Below are positions 5,572 to 11,693 of a stretch of 11,693 nt of DNA, piece after piece. Below the pieces are notes generated by a model. It saw only the letters and a list, made by a program, of their open reading frames with translations, was not told the DNA's origin and did not search any database. Each line of letters begins with the position of its first letter. The stretch's first letter is position 1. Made by a program: the position numbers and the translations under genes. The stretch is from Deltaproteobacteria bacterium (GTDB lineage: Bacteria; Myxococcota; XYA12-FULL-58-9; JAUUZB01), in the NCBI GenBank assembly GCA_030590185.1, contig JAUUZB010000035.1, positions 1-11,693 on the forward strand, written 5' to 3'.

Positions 5572-6399
5572 GTGTTGCACGCACAAGACTTCCCAGGGCA
5601 GAGGCGACCGCGGTGGATCGGGCGGGTTGCCGGCCTGTGCGTGGTGCTCTGGGGCCAGGCTGGTCTGGCGGTTGAGTCCGGCGGGGCGGATGAGTCCGGC
5701 GGGGCGGATGAGTCCGGCGGGGCGGTTGAGTCCGACGCGTCGGTTGAGTCCGGCGGGGCGGATGAGTCCGGCGGGGCGGATGAGTCCGGCGAGCCCACTC
5801 CCGGCTCCACGGAATTCGCCCCCCGCGCAGATTCTCGTCCGCCGACGTTTTGGACCGCGGAGGTCTCCGGTGGTTTTGGCGCCCGGCCCGGGGTCGAGCA
5901 GTACGAGCCGGGTCCCCACGCCACCCTTCGTCTAGCCTGGGGCGGGCGGTGGCCCGCGATCGGTTGGTATGTCTACGCGGTGGGCGGATTCCAGGTCGCC
6001 TACACCTGGGGCCAGCGGCCGGACGCTTCGACGAACGTACGGTTCAACCGCGTGCAGTTCACACCGTTTCTGGAGGCGCGTGCCGCGGTGCCGATCGCCC
6101 ACGAGGGGCGCACGCGCCTGTTCATTGGCGCCGGGGTGGGCCTGGCCTACGAGGAGCTGCGCGCGTCGCGGGACGATCGAGACACATTAGATAGCGAAAG
6201 CTGGCGACCGGAGGTTCGGCTCCTGGCTGGCATCTGGCAACGGGTAACCGACCGGGTATCGGTGTTTGCCAACTACCGGCTGCGCGCCTCCTCCGGTCTC
6301 GGCAGCGTGGATCCGATCAGCGAGCTGCTCGAGCCAGGGTCGACGATCCCAGTGGTGCCGGTGCACGCCGTTGAGGCTGGCTGCGCTTATCATTTTTGA
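5572..6399 (+). CDS. Outer-membrane beta-barrel protein with repetitive ESGGA linker
   Basis: The 275-residue protein has an Arg-rich n-region, a hydrophobic core (V19-L32) and a signal-peptidase site after A33. Residues 34-75 are seven hexapeptides of the type (V/D)ESGGA, an acidic, Gly-rich, probably disordered linker. From about residue 92 to the end, alternating polar/hydrophobic strands rich in aromatic residues and Gly (TAEVSGGFG, WYVYAVGGFQVAYTWG, RLFIGAGVGLAYEEL, RVSVFANYRLRASSG) indicate a small beta-barrel. The chain ends VEAGCAYHF with a C-terminal Phe, as outer-membrane barrels often do. The GTG at 5572 is nine bases after AAGGG and directly precedes the signal peptide. The molecular function (porin, adhesin anchor or structural) cannot be told. 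An inverted repeat overlaps its stop codon. Confidence 0.82.
   Translation: MLHAQDFPGQRRPRWIGRVAGLCVVLWGQAGLAVESGGADESGGADESGGAVESDASVESGGADESGGADESGEPTPGSTEFAPRADSRPPTFWTAEVSGGFGARPGVEQYEPGPHATLRLAWGGRWPAIGWYVYAVGGFQVAYTWGQRPDASTNVRFNRVQFTPFLEARAAVPIAHEGRTRLFIGAGVGLAYEELRASRDDRDTLDSESWRPEVRLLAGIWQRVTDRVSVFANYRLRASSGLGSVDPISELLEPGSTIPVVPVHAVEAGCAYHF
5671..5796 (+). repeat. Seven 18-bp tandem repeats within the beta-barrel gene
   Basis: Seven consecutive 18-base units encode VESGGA, DESGGA, DESGGA, VESDAS, VESGGA, DESGGA and DESGEP. Most units are near-identical (gttgagtccggcggggcg or the gat- version); units 4 and 7 are diverged. Since 18 is a multiple of three, copy-number change would alter linker length without a frameshift. 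Confidence 0.9.
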
Positions 6400-6444
6400 T
6401 CGGCGCGGCTCCGCACAGCCCTTCCTCTCGGCCATGCGCCGATC
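6398..6444 (+). terminator. Long-armed inverted repeat at the end of the beta-barrel gene
   Basis: GATCGGCGC (6398-6406), which begins inside the stop codon, pairs perfectly with GCGCCGATC (6436-6444). A small inner stem (GGCT 6407-6410 with AGCC 6417-6420) lies in the loop. Position and stem strength suggest transcription termination, but no T-tract follows directly. Confidence 0.45.
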
Positions 6445-6615
6445 GGAGTAGGTGGCGACCAAACTCCGTCTTTTCTTGCAAGCCGGGCTCGGATCAACCT
6501 ACGGGACGAGTTGGTCCGCCGCGGCACGTTTCATGGGGGAACGCTCGTGGCGATGCAGAGTTTGGATCAGCGGAATGTGAGTTCCGCGGGGCACAACTGA
6601 CAGGAGAGTGCAGTA

Positions 6616-7113
6616 ATGAAGGGGCAGCAGTACATTGTCATGGCGATTGGGTTTTACGGGGTGCTGGGCGTAATGGCGTGCTCCAACATTACGCGCATAG
6701 AAGTCGATGCGGGCTACGCTGCGATTGCCCCAGAGTTGGCCGACAGCGAAGTCTCTCCAGGATCCGGGAGCATCACATTGGAGCTGATTGCGCCTGAAAC
6801 CGCCGGCTGCGTCGACGTGTGGCTGAATGATGGGGAGGAGAAGGAGCAGAAGGGTGCATTCCGCTGCGCGATCTTCCCGCTAACCGCCGACGATGGGGCA
6901 GAGGTCGATGCGGCGTATGAGGGCATGCAAACCAGTGATGGGAAGAAACAAAAAATAGGGCTCATCCTGGCGAGCTACGGGGCAACGCTGAAATTGGCCC
7001 TGGAGAAACGGCTGGGTGAACGCTTCGGCACCGTCAACGTGTCACGGAAAGACGAACCCTCTGGTGATGCCTTGGGGGTTGCGTACGAAGGCACCATCTA
7101 CCGCGAGCAATAG
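6616..7113 (+). CDS. Lipoprotein of unknown function (possibly truncated by TAG)
   Basis: The 165-residue product starts with a hydrophobic signal (I7-M20) ending in a lipobox-like GVMAC, with C22 as the lipidation site, so a membrane-anchored envelope protein is expected. The ribosome site AGGAGAG (6602-6608) lies seven bases before ATG. The mature part has two further cysteines (ETAGCVDVW and FRCAIF) and a mixed strand/helix pattern, with no family I recognise. The frame ends at TAG (7111-7113) but stays open beyond it for 118 more codons, and the next start codon in that frame has no ribosome site. The mature protein may therefore originally have been about 283 residues. A 216-base gap upstream holds an inverted repeat and no gene. 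Confidence 0.78.
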   Translation: MKGQQYIVMAIGFYGVLGVMACSNITRIEVDAGYAAIAPELADSEVSPGSGSITLELIAPETAGCVDVWLNDGEEKEQKGAFRCAIFPLTADDGAEVDAAYEGMQTSDGKKQKIGLILASYGATLKLALEKRLGERFGTVNVSRKDEPSGDALGVAYEGTIYREQ

Positions 7114-7131
7114 GCAACGCGCACCAAGCGG

Positions 7132-7467
7132 ATGCTGCTGACCCTAACGGCCACGCCCCTGGGTGGGGGTACACCCATCGTAGTGAACGGCGAATGCCAC
7201 GACGAGCTGGGCAATGGTCATCTGATCTGGGCGCTGGGGTTGGCCGTGATAACATTCCCCATCGGTAGCGGTTTTGTCGTGTGGGGGTTCAACTCCATGG
7301 AGGCAGGATTCGTCGCAGAGGTCGTGGCCATGGGGATGGATGATGCCGCCAAGAAATTAGCGGCGGAGCTGGCCGCTCAACCCGCCATTGCCGGTACACA
7401 CTTTCGAGTCGTGGCTGGTTGGCAGGCTTCCATTGGGGATGCTGTTGCCGACGACGTTGTGCGGTGA
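7132..7467 (+). CDS. Hypothetical protein, in frame with the upstream lipoprotein (possible 3' part of one gene)
   Basis: This 111-codon frame follows the lipoprotein stop by 18 bases in the same reading frame; the codons between encode ATRTKR. It begins with strand-like sequence (MLLTLTATPLGGG, PIVVNGECHDE). A hydrophobic segment (residues 31-53, WALGLAVITFPIGSGFVVWG) could span a membrane. It ends in an amphipathic Ala/Lys/Glu helix and a short strand. No ribosome site precedes ATG 7132 and there is no signal peptide, so independent translation is doubtful. It could be the 3' half of a gene broken by one nonsense codon, a coupled second gene, or a readthrough product. The 58% or so of the frame that is hydrophobic or Gly/Ala fits a real coding region. 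A terminator-like hairpin starts at its stop. Confidence 0.5.
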   Translation: MLLTLTATPLGGGTPIVVNGECHDELGNGHLIWALGLAVITFPIGSGFVVWGFNSMEAGFVAEVVAMGMDDAAKKLAAELAAQPAIAGTHFRVVAGWQASIGDAVADDVVR

Positions 7468-7490
7468 GCTGCGATGTGAGCTCGTTTTTT
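7466..7490 (+). terminator. Likely intrinsic terminator with T6 tract
   Basis: GAGCT (7466-7470) and AGCTC (7479-7483) can form a five-pair stem, extendable by G-T pairs. G and six T (7485-7490) follow directly. It overlaps the stop codon of the preceding frame. Further T-tracts at 7504-7510 and 7519-7523 may reinforce termination. Confidence 0.5.
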
Positions 7491-7728
7491 CTTGGGGCTG
7501 GGCTTTTTTTGGGCTGGGTTTTTGGGGCCTACGGAGCCGCCTGGCGGCGTCTCCTCCGGGCTCCGGCAGCCCTGCGGTCTGCCTCCGCGCTTCGTGAGCC
7601 GCTGCGCGTCTCACTGCGCTGCTGCGCGAGCCGGCTTCGCCGTCTCGCTTCGCCGTTGGGTCGGCTCCTAGTGGTCAGCGCACGCAATCATCCATGACGA
7701 GGCCAAGGAGGTTTGGTACTCTCCTCCG
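7491..7728. other. Intergenic region of low-complexity GC-rich sequence
   Basis: This gap holds two T-tracts separated by GGGCTGGG, a GCCGCC/GGCGGC hairpin at 7536-7548, and a run of short CGCTGCGC / CTTCGCCG motifs around 7595-7660. No gene or clear promoter is seen. The ribosome-site hairpin just before 7729 is listed separately. Confidence 0.5.
7707..7727 (+). promoter_or_regulatory. Ribosome-binding-site sequence able to pair with a CCTCC before the start
   Basis: GGAGG (7707-7711) is a strong Shine-Dalgarno sequence but lies 17 bases before ATG 7729, too far for normal spacing. CCTCC (7723-7727), immediately before the ATG, can pair with it perfectly. The hairpin could hide the site, or fold out to shorten the distance. 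Confidence 0.35.
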
Positions 7729-10700
7729 ATGGGTTCAGTTTCGCCCCGGGGTAGCGTAGGGCTGCCAGTTCTAGCGATTTGGCTCTCGGCGGCGCTCCTG
7801 ACGCCAGCTTGCGACGGCTGTGGAACGCAGCTCTCGCCAGCACCGCTGCTCACCGCCGTCATCCCGGCGAGTGTTCCCGCCGGATCGGTGACAGCGGTGG
7901 AGGTTCAGGGCAGCAGCTTCACCATCGATCTCAGCCTGTCGCTCGGATCCGGCGCGACCGAGACCGATGAGACCTTTGAGTTGGTGCTGCGCGGCGAGAG
8001 CCAGGACTACCCCATGCAATCGGTGACCTGGCGGTCTGCCACCGAGCTCGACGCCGAGGTACCCACCGGCGTCCCCGCCGGTCTCTACGACCTCCTGCTC
8101 ACGGACCCCAAGGGCAGCCAAGCCAGTCTCGAGGCGGCGCTCGAGGTCTTCGTCCCCGGGTGTACCGACGCTGTCAGCTGCGGTGACAACAACCCGTGCA
8201 CCATCAACGAGCGCTGCGAGGATGGTGGCTGCGTTTACGACTGGGCCGATCTGGGCGGCGATGAGATCATCGCCGATGGCGTCGACCAGGACTGCGACGA
8301 CGTCGACCTCTGCTGGGAGGACCTCGACGACGACGGCTACGGGAGCGACCTGACGGCGGTCGACACGGATCTCGACTGTGACAACGACTCCGCCGCCACC
8401 GCCTCGTTGGGCGGTGACTGCGACGACGCGGGCGCCTGTGGCGCGGACTGTTTCCCGGGCAACCCGGCGCCGGATGATTGCGACGGGTGGGACAACGACT
8501 GCGAGGGTGGGGCGGACGAGGATTTCGTGGCGTCGGTCACCAGCTGCGGTGTGGGGGCCTGCGCCGGCAACGCCGGCAGCCTCGATTGTCTGGCGGGCGT
8601 GCCAGTCGACAGCTGCGACCCCTTGGCCGGGGCGGCGGCGGACGACGCCACCTGTGACGACCTGGACGACGACTGCGACGGGATCGCGGACGACGACTAT
8701 ATCGATACGCCGACCACCTGCGGCGTCGGGGCGTGCGCCGGCAACACCGGCGCCGTCAGCTGTAGCGGCGGGATCGAAGCGGACAGCTGTGACCCGTTGG
8801 CGGGTGCCGCGGCGGACGATGCCACCTGCGACGACGTGGATGACGACTGCGACGGCACGCCGGACGACGAGTGGGTGCACGCCCCGACCACCTGCGGTCC
8901 CGGCGACTGCGCCGCTGGTCTACTGGAGTGTCTTGGCGGCGTGCCCACCGACAGCTGCGCCCCTGTCTGCGGCTCCTACTCCGTCACCATCGAGTCGCTC
9001 TACCCGAGCTTTGGTGTCAACTGGAACGACTACGTCGTGAACGACGGCACCGACGTCTACCGGGCCAATGACGTCGCCTGCGACAGCGTCACCGACGCCG
9101 GTGTCGGGGGACCCGACAATTGCATCCACGGCGGGGAGAAACGCCTGGCCACGGTCAGCGGTGCGGCCAGCTGCACCGACTTGACCCTCCGGGACGCCCT
9201 CGGCGTGTTTGAGTGGATCTGCGACGACAGCGGCGTCGGCGTGGAGTTCTATTCCTCTGGCTTCGTGCCCGGCAAGGGGCTGAAGGATCTGATTCTGGCC
9301 GATGCCTGGCGTCTCAACCACGTCATCCTGACCGAGGTGGCGACGGATGTCGCGACCAGCCCGGACGCGATTTGGTGGGGCAACACCTTGACTCCGCTCA
9401 TCGACAACGCCGCGGGCTCGGTCCTGGCGCTGACCACCGCCGGCACGATCTACACCCTGGCGAGCACCCGGGCGACCGCCGGCTACAACATCGATGCCGA
9501 CCGGATCGGTGTGGTCACCCTCCCGGGCGCGACGTTGCAGTGGAATGGCAGCGCCACCTTCAGCTGCAACGACACCACGAACGAGATCACCTCGCCCACC
9601 CGCCTCGTGGTGATCTGCGCCGGGGCCCAGAGTTTCCTCTGGGTCGAGACCGATCTCGAGGGCCCCGTCGTTGCCGGTGACGGCAACGGCATGCGGTTTG
9701 CCAACGTGACTTTTTCCCGCATCCACGGCTATTCGGGCAACGGCTCGGAGGACGCGCACCTGGTGCTCGAGCTGAGTACGAACAACCTCATCACCTCGAG
9801 CCGGATCTACAATGTCACCTGGACCGCCTTCTTCATCGAAGCGAGCTCGGACAATGCCTTCCGCGACGTCAGCGCCTACGACAACACCAACATCGGCCTT
9901 CTGCTCTCCCTCAGCTCCGATCGCAATGACGTGACCCGAGCGGTCGTCTACAACAACGGCTCGGCCGACAACATTCAGATCAGCAGCAGCAACGCCAACC
10001 GTCTCCACGATGTCCTGTCCCATGGCGGCGGGACCGGCGTTACTGTCGAAGGCAGCTCCAGCAACAACCTACTAACGAATATTACCGTGGCGGGCGCCAG
10101 CGGCAATGGCATCGCGTTGGGAGGGAACGACAACACCATCGTTGGCCTCTACGCCAGCGGCAATGACGTGGGGCTGGAGATCTCCGGCCCCAACACGGCC
10201 AGTCACGTCACCTCGGTCAACAACGCCAGCGCCGGGATCCTGATCCCCAATCAGGGCGACCAATCGACGGTCAACCAGGCGGTGTTGGTCAACAACGGCG
10301 GCTTCGGCCTCGATCTGACCGGGGCCGTGGGCGGGACGCTCTCTCAGATCGCCGCCGCCGGCAACGGCGCCGACGATGGCACCAGCAACATCACCTTGGG
10401 GAACGGCTGCGACGTGGCGTTCACCAATATCCTGTGGCTGGATGGCACCAGCTGCGACGTGGCCGTCAACGCCACGGGGCTAACCGCCGCCTGCGGCCTG
10501 GATGGCAGCAGTAGCCATACCCTGGTCGTCGGCGCCGATCTCGGGCCTTCCCTGCGGGGCAAGGTCTTGGTGGACGACCCGTTCAACGCCTCAGATACCG
10601 ACGGTTCCGCGGCGGTCGGTGTCATCACCGATTGGACGACCTTCGGCTTCGCAGGGCGCTCCTGGGGTAACGAGGGCAGCGCCTTTCCGGCGGCGGACAA

Positions 10701-11070
10701 CCGTGGGCCGTGCGCCGGCAGTTGCCGGATCTGGGACTGGCGGCTGGCCCCGGGCGACACGGTCATCAGCGACACCAGCGGCGATGGCATCAACCCGAAC
10801 GACGCTTTCATCGTTGGGTCCGCCTGTCCGAGCGCGGTGGATGGCGCCTACATAGTCACGGATGGCGCCAGCGTGCCGAACACTTTCCTGGCCAACGCGG
10901 TGGAGGTGTTCGCCGACGGGGTGGGGGATGAGGACGGCCTGTGCGAGAGCAACGAGGCCTGTGTCTACGCACCCAACTTCGGCGCCTACCAAGGGGACAC
11001 CGATCCCCTCGCCGGTAGCTGCACCTTCCAGGGGTCCACCGTCACCGGCGTCACCATGCTGAGGCGCTAG
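7729..11070 (+). CDS. Very large exported protein: IPT/TIG-like domain, MopE-like repeats and parallel beta-helix
   Basis: The 1113-residue protein has a hydrophobic N-terminus ending LLTPAC (C28), either a weak lipobox or a Sec signal. Residues about 38-141 resemble an IPT/TIG immunoglobulin-like domain (VPAGSVTAVEVQGSSF, then VPTGVPAGLYDLLLTDP). Residues 145-415 are Cys/Asp-rich: CGDNNPCTINERC, then several MopE-like motifs such as DGVDQDCDD, DDCDGWDNDCEGG, CDDLDDDCDG and CDDVDDDCDG, a class linked to metal binding. A 58-residue unit recurs from C273, C331 and, partly, C389. Residues about 430-640 contain a Cys-bearing block with CIHGGEKR and an aromatic ICDDSG segment. Residues about 656-885 show Asn/Gly-rich rungs (STNNLITSSRIYNV, SSDNAFRDVSAYDN, GGNDNTIVGLYASGND), typical of a right-handed parallel beta-helix. 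No MYXO-CTERM tail is present. A surface or extracellular role is inferred. The start follows a distant ribosome site. Confidence 0.9.
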   Translation: MGSVSPRGSVGLPVLAIWLSAALLTPACDGCGTQLSPAPLLTAVIPASVPAGSVTAVEVQGSSFTIDLSLSLGSGATETDETFELVLRGESQDYPMQSVTWRSATELDAEVPTGVPAGLYDLLLTDPKGSQASLEAALEVFVPGCTDAVSCGDNNPCTINERCEDGGCVYDWADLGGDEIIADGVDQDCDDVDLCWEDLDDDGYGSDLTAVDTDLDCDNDSAATASLGGDCDDAGACGADCFPGNPAPDDCDGWDNDCEGGADEDFVASVTSCGVGACAGNAGSLDCLAGVPVDSCDPLAGAAADDATCDDLDDDCDGIADDDYIDTPTTCGVGACAGNTGAVSCSGGIEADSCDPLAGAAADDATCDDVDDDCDGTPDDEWVHAPTTCGPGDCAAGLLECLGGVPTDSCAPVCGSYSVTIESLYPSFGVNWNDYVVNDGTDVYRANDVACDSVTDAGVGGPDNCIHGGEKRLATVSGAASCTDLTLRDALGVFEWICDDSGVGVEFYSSGFVPGKGLKDLILADAWRLNHVILTEVATDVATSPDAIWWGNTLTPLIDNAAGSVLALTTAGTIYTLASTRATAGYNIDADRIGVVTLPGATLQWNGSATFSCNDTTNEITSPTRLVVICAGAQSFLWVETDLEGPVVAGDGNGMRFANVTFSRIHGYSGNGSEDAHLVLELSTNNLITSSRIYNVTWTAFFIEASSDNAFRDVSAYDNTNIGLLLSLSSDRNDVTRAVVYNNGSADNIQISSSNANRLHDVLSHGGGTGVTVEGSSSNNLLTNITVAGASGNGIALGGNDNTIVGLYASGNDVGLEISGPNTASHVTSVNNASAGILIPNQGDQSTVNQAVLVNNGGFGLDLTGAVGGTLSQIAAAGNGADDGTSNITLGNGCDVAFTNILWLDGTSCDVAVNATGLTAACGLDGSSSHTLVVGADLGPSLRGKVLVDDPFNASDTDGSAAVGVITDWTTFGFAGRSWGNEGSAFPAADNRGPCAGSCRIWDWRLAPGDTVISDTSGDGINPNDAFIVGSACPSAVDGAYIVTDGASVPNTFLANAVEVFADGVGDEDGLCESNEACVYAPNFGAYQGDTDPLAGSCTFQGSTVTGVTMLRR
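8545..8973 (+). repeat. 174-bp repeat unit, two full copies and one partial
   Basis: Units start at 8545, 8719 and 8893, exactly 174 bases (58 codons) apart, each beginning with the Cys codon of CGVGAC or CGPGDC. The two full copies share DSCDPLAGAAADDATCDD and D-D-D-C-D-G, differing mainly by scattered substitutions. The third covers about 27 codons and diverges after DSCAP. The pattern indicates tandem duplication of one MopE-like module. Confidence 0.85.
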
Positions 11071-11122
11071 ACCGCATTTGGCAACGGAGCTACGGGGGAT
11101 CCACCCATCTCGATCGGCGCGG

Positions 11123-11693
11123 CTACCAGCCCTCGTCCGGATCCTCATCCTCCTCCGCGGCGCCCGGCTGCCAAGCAATACGCAGCGCCGCGGCGGTGAG
11201 CGCCCGCTCCCGGCCGGCGAGGGGGAAGGTCGCGTCGAGGGAGATCCAGAGCCCTTCGATAATAGCAAAGCGCACCGCAACGCTGGCCGCGAGCACGTCG
11301 AGCGCATCGGCGTAGCCCATGCTGGTTTGTAGATCCGCCACCAGGGCGAAGCGCCAGCTCGGCTGCCACGCGGCGCCCGCCGTGATCAAGGCGGCCAAGC
11401 GCGGCTGCGGGTCGGCCCGGGTCACCGCTGCGGAGAAGAGCGCGCCAACCTGGCCGTGGAATGCGAGCCAACTGACCAGGCGGTACTCGGCGTTGGCGCC
11501 GAGGTCGACGGCGATCGGCCAGGCGTGGTCGTAGAGATCCACGGCGGTCGGTAGGGTGACGCGACCGGTGGCGCCGAGCACCAGATCATCCCAGGTGAGG
11601 TAGCGGTGGGTCGCGCCGAGGCTGAGGTGCCCGATACCGCCGACGTCGGCGGAGACCGAGGCGATCACCGTTTGATAGCGATAGATCTCCATG
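11123..11693 (-). CDS. Outer-membrane beta-barrel-like protein (5' partial)
   Basis: The visible 189 residues are alternating strands with Gly and aromatic residues: VSADVGGIGHLSLGATHRYL, GANAEYRLVSWLAFHGQVGA, FALVADLQTSMG, VRFAIIEGLWISLDATFPL. They end in IAWQPG and an acidic tail (EEDEDPDEGW). This is the texture of an outer-membrane barrel or porin-like protein. No signal peptide is seen before ATG 11692, so the coding sequence almost certainly continues beyond the window edge and the true N-terminus is missing. The gene converges on the large exported protein, with a 52-base gap between the stops. The specific family and function cannot be assigned from this fragment. Confidence 0.68.
   Translation of the reverse strand, partial: MEIYRYQTVIASVSADVGGIGHLSLGATHRYLTWDDLVLGATGRVTLPTAVDLYDHAWPIAVDLGANAEYRLVSWLAFHGQVGALFSAAVTRADPQPRLAALITAGAAWQPSWRFALVADLQTSMGYADALDVLAASVAVRFAIIEGLWISLDATFPLAGRERALTAAALRIAWQPGAAEEDEDPDEGW

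Noticed and set aside
5311..5935. Open frames on both strands across the 18-bp repeats.
   Set aside because: An 18-base period keeps every frame open. Only the frame starting at 5572 has a signal peptide and a barrel-like continuation.
7771..10023. Two long minus-strand open frames opposite the giant gene (7771-8880 and 8920-10023).
   Set aside because: They mirror the codon bias of the plus-strand gene in GC-rich DNA. Their sequence is Val/Ala/Arg-rich low complexity with no domain motif, and the plus-strand frame shows clear domains.

Overview
The window is GC-rich, gene-dense DNA, most likely from a member of the Myxococcota. The strongest clue is the minus-strand protein at 1795-2226. 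It has an N-terminal signal peptide and a C-terminal Gly-Cys / hydrophobic / five-arginine tail, which is the MYXO-CTERM sorting signal of that group. MopE-like Asp/Cys repeats in a large exported protein, several lipoprotein-like secreted proteins and two beta-barrel-like proteins fit the same origin. Nothing in the sequence fixes the order or genus.

Layout: (1) Positions 1-1328 (+) are housekeeping genes: the end of dapB (lysine/diaminopimelate pathway), translationally coupled to folK (folate). (2) Positions 1384-1752 (+) encode a small His-rich lipoprotein with two EF-hands. (3) Positions 1795-4246 (-) form a three-gene overlapping operon. In transcription order it encodes a sigma-54-type AAA+ activator with no receiver domain and no recognisable Fis-type HTH, an unknown protein with a likely winged helix, and a small MYXO-CTERM surface protein. 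This is the best candidate here for an undescribed system. (4) Positions 4247-5086 hold no convincing gene but are rich in structure: a perfect hairpin followed by TTTT, four 10-bp-phased CGATCG repeats within a cluster of GATC sites, and two inverted repeats just before the next gene. (5) Positions 5087-5353 (+) encode a small ribbon-helix-helix-like protein, plausibly the ligand of those repeats.

(6) Positions 5572-6399 (+) encode a beta-barrel outer-membrane protein with an 18-bp tandem-repeat linker. (7) Positions 6616-7467 (+) hold a lipoprotein reading frame that stops at TAG and continues open in the same frame for another 118 codons. This is either two genes, a nonsense-disrupted gene or a recoding site. 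(8) Positions 7729-11070 (+) encode a very large exported protein with an IPT/TIG-like domain, MopE-like repeats (including a 58-residue duplicated unit) and a right-handed parallel beta-helix. (9) Positions 11123-11693 (-) are the C-terminal part of another beta-barrel-like protein that runs off the window.

From about 5.5 kb onward the window is dominated by cell-envelope or secreted proteins with repetitive, lineage-specific architecture. No rRNA, tRNA, CRISPR array, transposase or integrase gene was recognised.
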